Source: Oscillospiraceae bacterium
GTDB lineage: Bacteria; Bacillota; Clostridia; Oscillospirales; Oscillospiraceae
DNA length: 46,160 nucleotides
Direction: 5' to 3'
Assembly: GCA_009785525.1 (NCBI GenBank)
Contig: WQWC01000012.1
Span: 1 to 46,160, forward strand
Position numbers and translations under genes: made by a program
Part shown: in pieces, positions 37,295-45,449 of the stretch
Position numbering within the stretch: the stretch's first letter is position 1
Layout of the letters: every line of letters starts with the position of its first letter
The notes under the pieces: model-generated
Database searches by the model: none
What the model was told of the DNA's origin: nothing
What the model saw: the letters and a program-made list of their open reading frames with translations, nothing else

Positions 37295-40004
37295 GATTTG
37301 ACGCAATAAAGGGCGCAAGATATCTTGCGCCCTTTAACGATGATTTTATTAACTCTCTATTATGATTCCCGCCAGCCTTTTTGCGCTTCAAAAAACCCAA
37401 GCTGACAGGAATTAAAAACGCTATAAGTGAAACTGCGCTGACAATGACTCCAATTACAAAGTTGCTGTTATAATGTCTGAACTCTACAACATACTCTCCG
37501 GATTCAAGCCTAATTGCGGCCATAGCACCGTCGATTGTTATGATTTCGGTCTCTTCGCCGTTTACAAACGCCCGCCAATTCCCCGCGTGGGGTATGGATG
37601 TGTACAGCAAACCACCGTTTAATACTGTTATATTTCCTGTTATTCTTGTGTCTGAGAATTCAGTCAGCACTAAAGGCTCACGATATAAACGCTCAAAACC
37701 CTGCAGGAAGAGATTGTGGTTAAAGACAGCCATAAAAACATATGCAGTTCCTCTGTGTGCGGTGGAATCAGTTTCTATAGAAACTATCTGCCCTTCCTGA
37801 AAGTTCCCCACGCGGAAGATATGCGGTTCCCTGTGATCTATATTTATATTGTGCAAGACAGAATAATCGCGCAAAATTCTGGCATTATTTGTGCCGGATA
37901 TTCTAGCGAACGCGTAGAGAGAGACATCGGCGGGCATTTCGTAATTCCACCTGAACATGCCGTCCGGCTCACCCTCGTTCAGTTCAAAGCGATACTCCCC
38001 CAAACCATTGCGTACAACATGATAATTTCGATGTCCCACGTGGATAATGTCGATAATAGTAAATAGATTACCCTCAAGGCCGGTGGCCCGGCGGAACAGG
38101 TCGTTTTGGGAGTTAAAAGGATTTCTGCTGTCACTTACATAGCCGGAGACCTCGTCATTCACCATAAATCCAAACGGCAGGCAGTAATTGTTTCTATACA
38201 GAGTAACGCCATCTATAGAGGAAACTGCACCCCAATGTGTGCCGTCATCTATAAGATTACCCTGACGGTCGATCAGATATCGTACATTTAAGAAAGCATC
38301 TGTCAGGGGGGAAGTTTCTGCGTAATAAAACCGATTGGCTCTGTCCCAACCGGGCAGTCCGAGGCCCCTCATAAAATCATTTGCACCTACATTTACAAGT
38401 GAAGAGAATAAAGATATACCGTTGTATCCATAGAGGGAACTGTCATTTAATGTTAGCCGCCTGACTGTTTCCGTCCTGAAAAAATCATTTTCCGACATTT
38501 GGCGTTTTTGCAGTAAATGCTGTACCTGTTCGTATTGAGCGGGGAAAGAGTCTCTGTCCGTGGTTGCTACTGTCCGTCCCCCCAAATAAGCGGTAAATGA
38601 TAGTTCTGCAACGATTACAACAAGAAGCGCAATCTGTATAATCCGGCTGTAATTGTGAGCAAAGACATTTTTATCAGCACGGTTTTTCCCCTGTTTTTTC
38701 AAAACTATTGATATGACGAATATGCCTATATAAACTGCGGATAAGATCGCACTCCACAGAACATGCGTATTTTGTTGCTGCCCGCGTAAAGCCATAAAGA
38801 GGACTACAAGCGCGATTCCAATCATAGCTAAAACATCCCAAAGTCTGAAACTATCTTCATCCATCATGGAATATGCCCTGTAAGCCATGGTGATAAGCAT
38901 AAAAGAAGCAAGGAAAGAAAACCGAAAAGGTAGCATGTTAGTAAAGCTAAAACCATGCCAAATATAGTCCAGAACATTCACATTTGTGCTTATCACTATA
39001 AACAAAGTAACGGCCAGATAAGCGATTCGTTCCCTAACGGACACTTTTTTTGAAAGCAGGAACACCGGCAGAAGAATAATACTGATCATGCCGCTGTACA
39101 AGTTGGGCAAACCCTCTCTGCTGGTAGGCGGAGTAAACGCAATGAAATTACCCAGGACATCGGGAAAACTGTTTAAAAAGCGCCATGAAGACGGGAAGGC
39201 GCTTCCAACGCCAAACGTGCTTTGCAACGCGCTAATTGTCGGAAGAGTCAAAAATGCCGTTAAACCGATGGCAACAGCAGTCCAGAGCGCGACCATGCCC
39301 AGCCGCCTGAGCGTCTCATCCATGTTAAGTTTATATATAAAGCACAGGATAAAAAACAGAATGGCCACAAAAATACATACAAACATGCCCATGTAGAAGT
39401 TGAAGAGAACTGCTGCTGCCAGAGACAGAACATAGAGCCGGTATTTACCCTCGCGCACAAGTTTATGCACCCCCAACAGAACAAGGGGCATAAGGGCGAA
39501 AGTGTCAAACCACATAATGTTCCAATAGTAACCGAGCGTAAAGGCGCACAGCGCATATAAAGACGCGAAAACCGGCATAGACATATCAAAACGATTTGTC
39601 ACATACTTAAGATACATGCTCATAAAAAGCCCCGCAAAGCCGATCTTAACTATTAAAAATGCTGTTAAAACTTCACGCAGTATAGAGTGGGGGAACAAAA
39701 CAGTCAAGAGATTGAATGGACTTGCCATATAATACGCTATATGCGCTAGATAGTCATGCCCGCCGCCGGCAGTCCATGACCATAGCAGAGAACCACCTTC
39801 TCTGAGTTTATGCCAATAGTCGCTGAGAAAGGGATAATACTGATGCCAAAAATCGGTTATCAGTATTTGCCTGTTACCGAAAGGATATATATCGCGCAAG
39901 GCGAATACAGTGCCAAAAATAACCATCGGCAGCAGCATGGATAGCGTATATATTGTTATTTTTCTTTTTTTATCGTTACGCAAACTGTCTACTTTACTGT
40001 CCAT
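37287..40004 (-). CDS. yfhO: YfhO family membrane protein
   Basis: 905 residues. About twelve membrane segments in the N-terminal 500 residues (ITIYTLSMLLPMVIFGTVFA; LTAFLIVKIGFAGLFMSMYL; LFIVISTNVNVLDYIWHGF) are followed by an exterior domain of about 340 residues and a last segment near 855 (FVIGVIVSAVSLIAFLIPVS). LITDFWHQYYPFLSDYWHKL and SWTAGGGHDY are characteristic. YfhO proteins are GT-C-like and have been linked to glycosylation of lipoteichoic acid, so its position facing the Gtr cassette is sensible. ATG 40004 with GGGGTGAT. The last 15 or so codons cross the terminator palindrome, so the original stop may have been elsewhere. Confidence 0.9.
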   Translation of the reverse strand: MDSKVDSLRNDKKRKITIYTLSMLLPMVIFGTVFALRDIYPFGNRQILITDFWHQYYPFLSDYWHKLREGGSLLWSWTAGGGHDYLAHIAYYMASPFNLLTVLFPHSILREVLTAFLIVKIGFAGLFMSMYLKYVTNRFDMSMPVFASLYALCAFTLGYYWNIMWFDTFALMPLVLLGVHKLVREGKYRLYVLSLAAAVLFNFYMGMFVCIFVAILFFILCFIYKLNMDETLRRLGMVALWTAVAIGLTAFLTLPTISALQSTFGVGSAFPSSWRFLNSFPDVLGNFIAFTPPTSREGLPNLYSGMISIILLPVFLLSKKVSVRERIAYLAVTLFIVISTNVNVLDYIWHGFSFTNMLPFRFSFLASFMLITMAYRAYSMMDEDSFRLWDVLAMIGIALVVLFMALRGQQQNTHVLWSAILSAVYIGIFVISIVLKKQGKNRADKNVFAHNYSRIIQIALLVVIVAELSFTAYLGGRTVATTDRDSFPAQYEQVQHLLQKRQMSENDFFRTETVRRLTLNDSSLYGYNGISLFSSLVNVGANDFMRGLGLPGWDRANRFYYAETSPLTDAFLNVRYLIDRQGNLIDDGTHWGAVSSIDGVTLYRNNYCLPFGFMVNDEVSGYVSDSRNPFNSQNDLFRRATGLEGNLFTIIDIIHVGHRNYHVVRNGLGEYRFELNEGEPDGMFRWNYEMPADVSLYAFARISGTNNARILRDYSVLHNINIDHREPHIFRVGNFQEGQIVSIETDSTAHRGTAYVFMAVFNHNLFLQGFERLYREPLVLTEFSDTRITGNITVLNGGLLYTSIPHAGNWRAFVNGEETEIITIDGAMAAIRLESGEYVVEFRHYNSNFVIGVIVSAVSLIAFLIPVSLGFLKRKKAGGNHNRELIKSSLKGARYLAPFIASNPI
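37308..37335. terminator. perfect 28-base palindromic terminator inside the end of yfhO
   Basis: AAAGGGCGCAAGAT/ATCTTGCGCCCTTT, no mispairs. It lies 13 bases after gtrA but within the last codons of the minus-strand YfhO frame (…GARYLAPF…). Confidence 0.85.
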
Positions 40005-40072
40005 TATGAAGTATCACCCCTGTAATTTTTCGCTGAGTTTAGCGGTATTTTCGGACTGTCGGCGTTTTGTTA

Positions 40073-40101
40073 ATATTATATGACCCCCTGTGAAAAGTCA
40101 A
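40073..40101 (-). promoter_or_regulatory. predicted promoter of yfhO
   Basis: Minus-strand TTGACT (complement of 40096-40101), 17-base spacer, TAATAT (complement of 40073-40078). A TATAAT overlapping this has a 15-base spacer and could be the true -10. Confidence 0.5.
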
Positions 40102-40155
40102 GGCATGTTATCCGTTTTATACGTCCCCGGATGGCGTAATATATAGCATCCCCGT

Positions 40156-40185
40156 GTAGGGGATACCGGGACAGTCGGCCCCTAC
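40156..40185. repeat. short GTAGGGG...CCCCTAC palindromic element
   Basis: GTAGGGG and CCCCTAC arms around ATACCGGGACAGTCGG. Same ends as the longer element at 3732-3783; a likely shortened member of the same dispersed family. Confidence 0.5.
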
Positions 40186-40206
40186 ATGGCAGCACATGCA
40201 CAACGC

Positions 40207-40233
40207 AAAAACAGCCCTATCAAGGGCTGTTTT
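40207..40233 (-). terminator. terminator of the butyrate operon
   Basis: Stem AAAACAGCCC/GGGCTGTTTT with a short ATCAA-type loop, followed on the minus strand by TTTTTGCG, 13 bases after the hbd stop. Confidence 0.9.
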
Positions 40234-40245
40234 GTAAGACAAATC

Positions 40246-41079
40246 TTAATACGAGAAGAATCCCTTACCGGTCTTTCTGCCGAGTTGACCGGCGCGGACC
40301 ATTTGACGCAGCAGGGGACTGGCGCGATACTTGGAATCAAGCGTATCGGTATATAGCACGTCCATGATAGCCAGGCATACGTCCAAGCCAATGAGGTCGC
40401 CGAGCGCCAAGGGGCCCATCGGGTGATTCGCGCCCAGCTTCATTGCGGTGTCGATATCCTCTGCAGAGGCGACACCGTCAGCGAGTACGCCGATGGCCTC
40501 GTTAATCATCGGGACAAGCACACGGTTGACCACAAAGCCCGCGCTGTCTTTGACTTGTACGGGTTCTTTGCCCAGGTCACGGGCGATTTCCGTCACTTTT
40601 TCCGCAAGCTCCGGCGGGGTATTCAGGCCGCTGATGACTTCCACAAGCTTCATCACCGGGGCAGGGTTAAAGAAGTGCATCCCCACCACCGGCCTATCCA
40701 GACCGGCCGAAAGCTCAGTAACAGACAGGGAAGAGGTGTTGGTCGCGAACATCGTCTCAGGCTTACAGATTGCCTGCAAATCTTTGAAAAGCTGCTTTTT
40801 GATTGTCATTACTTCAAGCGCGGATTCGACAACCAAGTCAGCGTCAGCCGCCGCGTCGTTCAGGCCCGGGGTGACTCTTGCCAGAGTTGCGTCCATATCT
40901 GCCTGAGTCATCCTCTCACGGGAGACCAGTTTGGCGAGGTTCTTTTGTATTATCTGTTTGCCGTTTTCGGCAAATTCGATTTTGATATCGCACAATATCA
41001 CCTGGTAATTTCCATGCACAGCAAAAGCCTGCGCAATGCCGGAACCCATCGTTCCAGCGCCGATAACCGCTACTTTCAT
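40246..41079 (-). CDS. hbd: 3-hydroxybutyryl-CoA dehydrogenase
   Basis: Reduces acetoacetyl-CoA to 3-hydroxybutyryl-CoA with NAD(P)H. 277 residues, near the usual 282. The N-terminal dinucleotide fold starts at once (VAVIGAGTMGSGIAQAFAVH), the catalytic region is MHFFNPAPVMKLVEVI with the active-site His, and the C-terminal dimer domain has GFVVNRVLVPMINEA, NHPMGPLALGDLIGLDVCLA and GRKTGKGFFSY. It is the last gene of the six-gene operon, after crt by 23 bases, before a clear terminator. A thiolase gene, the step before it, is not in this window. Confidence 0.97.
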   Translation of the reverse strand: MKVAVIGAGTMGSGIAQAFAVHGNYQVILCDIKIEFAENGKQIIQKNLAKLVSRERMTQADMDATLARVTPGLNDAAADADLVVESALEVMTIKKQLFKDLQAICKPETMFATNTSSLSVTELSAGLDRPVVGMHFFNPAPVMKLVEVISGLNTPPELAEKVTEIARDLGKEPVQVKDSAGFVVNRVLVPMINEAIGVLADGVASAEDIDTAMKLGANHPMGPLALGDLIGLDVCLAIMDVLYTDTLDSKYRASPLLRQMVRAGQLGRKTGKGFFSY

Positions 41080-41102
41080 AAAACTCCTCCGTTTTTTATT
41101 GC

Positions 41103-41879
41103 CTATTTACCCGCAAAAGGCTCGGGCTTTCTTTTTTCTACAAAAGCTGTCATGGCCTGTTTCTGGTCGGTAGTGCCGAAGCACTCGCCAAACAGTGGGG
41201 TTTCCAGCCCGGCGGCCTTGGTTAAAGGCATTCCGACACTGCTGTTAGCCACAACCTTGGCAGCCCACACGCCCATTGGGGAATTAGCCGATATCTTCTC
41301 CGCCATCCGCATAGCAGCGTCCATCAACTCTTCGATTGGATAAACTGCACTCACAAGCCCTAGCGCCAAAGCCTCCGGTGCCTTAATACGGTCGGTGGTA
41401 AACGCCAGCTCTTTGGCTTTCGCAATGCCTATGATCCGCGCCAACCGTTGCACACCGCCGTATCCCGGCGGAATGCCGAGTCCAACCTCCGGCAAGCCGA
41501 ACACCGCATTTTCCGAGCTGATTATTATATCGCAAGCGAGGGCGAGTTCAAGCCCACCGCCCAATGCAAACCCGTTAACCGCGGCGATAACAGGCATTGG
41601 CAGTCTCTCGATTTTCTCCATCGCGGCGTTACCGGCGGCGGAGAAATTTTCGGCCTCTTCACGCGTCATATCCTTCATCTCACTGATATCCGCCCCGGCG
41701 ACGAAAGATCTCTCACCGGAGCCAGTGACGATCAGACAGCGGATTTTTGACAGTGCGATTGCGTCAATCTTTGCCGACAATTCATCAATTACTGCGCTGT
41801 TTAATGCGTTCAAAGCCTCAGGGCGGTTGACTGTCAATATACCCACATGGCCTATTTCTTCGTACAATAAAAGTCCCAT
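41103..41879 (-). CDS. crt: 3-hydroxybutyryl-CoA dehydratase (crotonase)
   Basis: Dehydrates 3-hydroxybutyryl-CoA to crotonyl-CoA. 258 residues, standard length. The oxyanion hole and the two catalytic glutamates are visible (GSGERSFVAGADISEM; FALGGGLELALACD; GLPEVGLGIPPGYGG). ATG 41879 is chosen: GTAAGGAGGGT precedes it and homologues begin there; the frame runs on upstream into the CoA-transferase. It lies 23 bases before hbd and 11 bases after the CoA-transferase stop. Confidence 0.95.
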   Translation of the reverse strand: MGLLLYEEIGHVGILTVNRPEALNALNSAVIDELSAKIDAIALSKIRCLIVTGSGERSFVAGADISEMKDMTREEAENFSAAGNAAMEKIERLPMPVIAAVNGFALGGGLELALACDIIISSENAVFGLPEVGLGIPPGYGGVQRLARIIGIAKAKELAFTTDRIKAPEALALGLVSAVYPIEELMDAAMRMAEKISANSPMGVWAAKVVANSSVGMPLTKAAGLETPLFGECFGTTDQKQAMTAFVEKRKPEPFAGK

Positions 41880-41889
41880 ATTACCCTCC

Positions 41890-43212
41890 TTACCGATCTG
41901 CCTTGGCATTGAAACGCTCTTCAAAAGCGTCCCAAAGTTGGTCGCGGAAATCGGGGTGCGCTATCCTAATCAGAGACTTCGCCCTGTCCCGCATGGTACG
42001 GTAACGCAAGTTAGCGATTCCATGCTCCGTGACAACGTATTCCACATCATTGCGGCTGGTGGTTACTGCCGCACCTTGATCAAGGAACGGCGCAATCTTG
42101 GATATCTTGCCGCCCGAAGCAGTGGATGGCATTGCGATTATTGAACGCCCGCCTTTACTTATAGCGGCCGCCCGCACAAAGTCCACCTGGCCGCCAACGG
42201 CACTGTATTGGGCGGTGCCGATTGTTTCGGCGCATACCTGCCCTAAAAGGTCGATTTGTATAGCGGAATTGATGGATACAAGATTGTCATTTTGTCCGGC
42301 GATATACGGGTCATTGGTATAGGTTGACGGGGCCATATACACCACGGGATTGTTGTTGACAAAATCGTAAAGCCGCTGCGTTCCCATCAAGAAGGTCGCC
42401 ACCATTTTGCCATTGTTGAAGTTCTTGGCGCTATTATCAATGACACCCGATTCCACCAGCTCCACGACACCGTCAGAGAACATTTCGGTGTGTATGCCGA
42501 GGTGCTTTTTATCTTTCAGGAACAAAAGCACCGCGTCCGGGATTGAGCCGATACCTAGCTGCATACAATCGCCGTCTTTGATAAGGCTGGCGCAATGCCT
42601 GCCGATTTCGCGCTCCACATCGGATATGACAGGGAGAGGCAGCTCAGTCAAAGGCTCATTATGCTCCACAATGCAGTCTATTTCCGACACATGGACAAAG
42701 CTTTCCCCCAAAGTACGGGGCATGTGCTTGTTCACTTGCGCAATAACTATACCATCGTTTTCACGGGCGTTTTTTGCAGCGTGTATAGAATAGTCCACAG
42801 ACACGCCGCAGCTCATATACCCGTGCTCATCGGGCGGGGAAACGTGGATTATGGCAACGTTCAGCGGCAAGGTGCGGCCCCAGAGATTGGGGATTTGCGA
42901 GAAGTAGCACGGCGTATAATCTCCATGACCCGCCTTTATAGTCGCACGTGTCTGCCCGCCGACAAACTGTGAAATGTGCCTGAAATGTTCTTCATATCCC
43001 GGCTCGGCATATGTTGAACCGCCCATCGGCAGCATCTGGCAAATTTCCACGTCTCGATAATCATCCTTATTTTCCACCAACGCGCGGATGATTTCCTTGG
43101 CTTCACCCGCCGCATGGGAGGCGGCCACCCGATCTCCGGATTTAATACGCTTCACCGCGTCTTTTGCTGTGCAGAGCCGTTCTTTATATAGAGATTTCCA
43201 ATCATTTTCCAT
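41890..43212 (-). CDS. butyryl-CoA:acetate CoA-transferase (acetyl-CoA hydrolase/transferase family)
   Basis: 440 residues. Transfers CoA from butyryl-CoA to acetate (or, in close relatives, 4-hydroxybutyrate), the usual last step of butyrate formation without a kinase. Marks of the family are SGDRVAASHAAGEAKEI, LQLGIGSIPDAVL-like GIGSIPDAVLLFL, VYMAPSTYTNDPYIAG, GGQVDFVRAA and VVTEHGIANLR. The exact acyl specificity cannot be fixed from sequence alone, but the company of crt, hbd, bcd and etf points to butyrate. ATG 43212 with GGAGA is preferred over GTG 43251, whose leading sequence runs through a hairpin. Confidence 0.87.
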   Translation of the reverse strand: MENDWKSLYKERLCTAKDAVKRIKSGDRVAASHAAGEAKEIIRALVENKDDYRDVEICQMLPMGGSTYAEPGYEEHFRHISQFVGGQTRATIKAGHGDYTPCYFSQIPNLWGRTLPLNVAIIHVSPPDEHGYMSCGVSVDYSIHAAKNARENDGIVIAQVNKHMPRTLGESFVHVSEIDCIVEHNEPLTELPLPVISDVEREIGRHCASLIKDGDCMQLGIGSIPDAVLLFLKDKKHLGIHTEMFSDGVVELVESGVIDNSAKNFNNGKMVATFLMGTQRLYDFVNNNPVVYMAPSTYTNDPYIAGQNDNLVSINSAIQIDLLGQVCAETIGTAQYSAVGGQVDFVRAAAISKGGRSIIAMPSTASGGKISKIAPFLDQGAAVTTSRNDVEYVVTEHGIANLRYRTMRDRAKSLIRIAHPDFRDQLWDAFEERFNAKADR

Positions 43213-43235
43213 TTTCAATTCTCCATTTTCAATTT

Positions 43236-43255
43236 GGGCGTGATTAACCACGCCC
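43236..43255. other. intergenic hairpin between bcd and the CoA-transferase gene
   Basis: Perfect seven-base stem GGGCGTG/CACGCCC with a six-base loop, touching the bcd stop and 24 bases before the CoA-transferase ATG. There is no T-run, so it is more likely an mRNA-stabilising or processing structure than a terminator. Confidence 0.45.
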
Positions 43256-44397
43256 TATTTAACGCCCATCCAGGCAGAGATGACCATTTTCTGCACCTCG
43301 CTGGTTCCTTCGTATATCTCGGTTATCTTCGCGTCGCGCATCATCCGCTCAATAGGATATTCACGCGTGTAGCCATAGCCGCCGAACAGCTGCACACAGC
43401 GCCTTGTGACGTCACTTGAGACCTCTGACGCGAACAATTTAGCCATCGCGGCCAGGTGAGAATAAGGTTCACCGGCGTCTTTCGCGCACGCGGCGCGGTA
43501 AATCAGCAGGCGCGCGGCATCCACGTTAGTTTGCATATCAGCCAGTTCAAACTGAGTATTCTGGAACTGCGATATCCGCTGATTAAACTGCACACGGGTA
43601 TTGACATATGGCACAGTCTCGTCAATAGCACCCTGTGCAATACCCAATGCTTGTGCTGCGATACCAATACGACCGCCGTCCAATGTCATCATAGCGATTT
43701 TAAAGCCCTTGTTTTCTTCGCCCAGCAGATTCTCTTTCGGGATTCTGCAATCTTCAAACACAAGTTCCGCCGTGGCGGAAGCGCGGATGCCCATTTTCTC
43801 TTCTTGTTTGCCAATCGAGAATCCAGGCGTACCTTTTTCCACGATAAAAGCCGATATGCCGCGTGTACCTTTTTCTTTATCGGTCATCGCAAAAACGACA
43901 TAGGTTTCAGCAGGGCCCGCATTGGTGATAAACAATTTCGACCCGTTGATGACATACGAATCCCCATCTAATACCGCTGTGGTTTTCTGCATAGCCGAGT
44001 CAGTGCCGGCGTTAGGCTCAGTTAAGCCAAATGCGCCGAGCTTTGCGCCGGAGGCCAGCGGGGTCAGATACTTCTGCTTCTGCTCATCGGTACCGAACGC
44101 ATAGATAGGCCATGCGCACAGGGAAGTGTGAGCCGACACAATAACGCCGGTGGTGGCGCACACTCTGCTTAATTCCTCCACACATTGGGCGTAGGACAGG
44201 TTATCCATCCCGGTTCCGCCGTATTCTTCCGGGAACGGGATGCCCAACAGTCCCATCTCCGCCATTTTTGCCACTGTTTCATCCGGGAACCGCTCGTTTT
44301 CGTCGATTTCAGCGGCTAACGGCTTGACCTCGTTTTCCGCGAAATCGCGGTACATATCAATTAGGTCCTGGTGCATTTCATCTTGTTTGAAATCCAT
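43255..44397 (-). CDS. bcd: butyryl-CoA dehydrogenase (acyl-CoA dehydrogenase)
   Basis: Reduces crotonyl-CoA to butyryl-CoA; with EtfAB in anaerobes it can bifurcate electrons from NADH to ferredoxin as well. 380 residues, standard. FAD/substrate motifs are in order: FGLTEPNAGTDSAMQKT, YVINGSKLFITNAG, DGGRIGIAAQALGIAQGA, QLFGGYGYTREYPIERM and, at the C-terminus, the catalytic Glu in IYEGTSEVQKM. GGAGGG precedes ATG 44397. It sits between etfA and the CoA-transferase; the direct pairing with etfAB supports the bifurcating complex. Confidence 0.96.
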   Translation of the reverse strand: MDFKQDEMHQDLIDMYRDFAENEVKPLAAEIDENERFPDETVAKMAEMGLLGIPFPEEYGGTGMDNLSYAQCVEELSRVCATTGVIVSAHTSLCAWPIYAFGTDEQKQKYLTPLASGAKLGAFGLTEPNAGTDSAMQKTTAVLDGDSYVINGSKLFITNAGPAETYVVFAMTDKEKGTRGISAFIVEKGTPGFSIGKQEEKMGIRASATAELVFEDCRIPKENLLGEENKGFKIAMMTLDGGRIGIAAQALGIAQGAIDETVPYVNTRVQFNQRISQFQNTQFELADMQTNVDAARLLIYRAACAKDAGEPYSHLAAMAKLFASEVSSDVTRRCVQLFGGYGYTREYPIERMMRDAKITEIYEGTSEVQKMVISAWMGVK

Positions 44398-44423
44398 ATT
44401 TTTGCCCTCCTATTATTTATATG

Positions 44424-45434
44424 TTATGCCTTATCAGCCTTAATGCGTTTAACTTCTTCAGTCAAAGCGGGAAGCACTTCCAAAAGATCCCCGACAATCG
44501 CGTAGTCCGCCACTTCAAAGATAGTGGCGTCCGGGTCATTGTTGATTGCAATAATGGTATCAGACTCGCTCATCCCTGCCAAATGCTGGATCGCCCCGGA
44601 TATACCACAGGCCACATACACTTTCGGCCCGACAGTTTTGCCGGTTTGCCCGACTTGGTGCGCGTGAGGAATCCACCCCGCGTCAACCGCCGCGCGGGAT
44701 GAGCCGACAACGCCGCCCAAAGCGTCTGCCAGCGCCTTGACCAGCGCAAAATTCTCCGGCTTTCCAAGTCCGCGTCCGCCTGAGACTATAATCTCCGCTT
44801 CTTCCAGATTTACCATACTCTCAGCGGAATCAGCCAGGAATTCAATCATCTTCGCCCGGCTTTCCGCCGGAGGCTTGACTGTTTCTTTTATAATTTCAAC
44901 GCTTCTGCCATCTTCAAAAACGCCTTTCTTGAACACACCGGGACGGACAGAACCCATCTGCGGTCTTGTGTCCGGGCACTCGATAACCGCCATCAAGTTT
45001 CCGCCGAAAGCCGGGCGTGTCCATTGGACGTTGCCGGACTCGGCGTCAATAGACAGCTCCGTACAATCCGCCGTGAGGCCGGTATGCACACGACTTGCGA
45101 TACGGGGGGCCAAGTCACGTCCGTTCGCAGTCGCGCCGAAAAGCACGGTATCGGGTTTGTATTTTTCCACCAATTCTTGCAACGCATTGGTGTAAACCTC
45201 GGTATTATATTGCGCGAAACACTTGTCATCCAGCAGAATTACTTGATCCGCACCGTAAGCGGAGGCGCTTTTCACGGCGGCATCTGCACCGCTGCCGATA
45301 ACCAACGCGACGAGCGAGTGGCCTATAGTATCGGCCATTTTGCGGCCGGGAGACAGTAACTCAAGTCCTACATTTCTGGCGGTGCCTTCAGGGGAGGTTT
45401 CGATCCATACCCAAATATTTTTATATCCTTCCAT
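44424..45434 (-). CDS. etfA: electron transfer flavoprotein alpha subunit
   Basis: 336 residues, typical. The N-terminal alpha/beta part (VWIETSPEGTARNVGLELL, DTVLFGATANGRDLAPRIA) and the FAD-binding C-terminal signature (VVGSSRAAVDAGWIPHAHQV, then GQTGKTVGPKVYVACGISG and IQHLAGM) are complete. It forms the heterodimer with EtfB, encoded 15 bases upstream, and passes electrons to or from Bcd. GGAGG precedes the ATG at 45434. Confidence 0.97.
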   Translation of the reverse strand: MEGYKNIWVWIETSPEGTARNVGLELLSPGRKMADTIGHSLVALVIGSGADAAVKSASAYGADQVILLDDKCFAQYNTEVYTNALQELVEKYKPDTVLFGATANGRDLAPRIASRVHTGLTADCTELSIDAESGNVQWTRPAFGGNLMAVIECPDTRPQMGSVRPGVFKKGVFEDGRSVEIIKETVKPPAESRAKMIEFLADSAESMVNLEEAEIIVSGGRGLGKPENFALVKALADALGGVVGSSRAAVDAGWIPHAHQVGQTGKTVGPKVYVACGISGAIQHLAGMSESDTIIAINNDPDATIFEVADYAIVGDLLEVLPALTEEVKRIKADKA

Positions 45435-45449
45435 TAACTTGCCCCCTCC

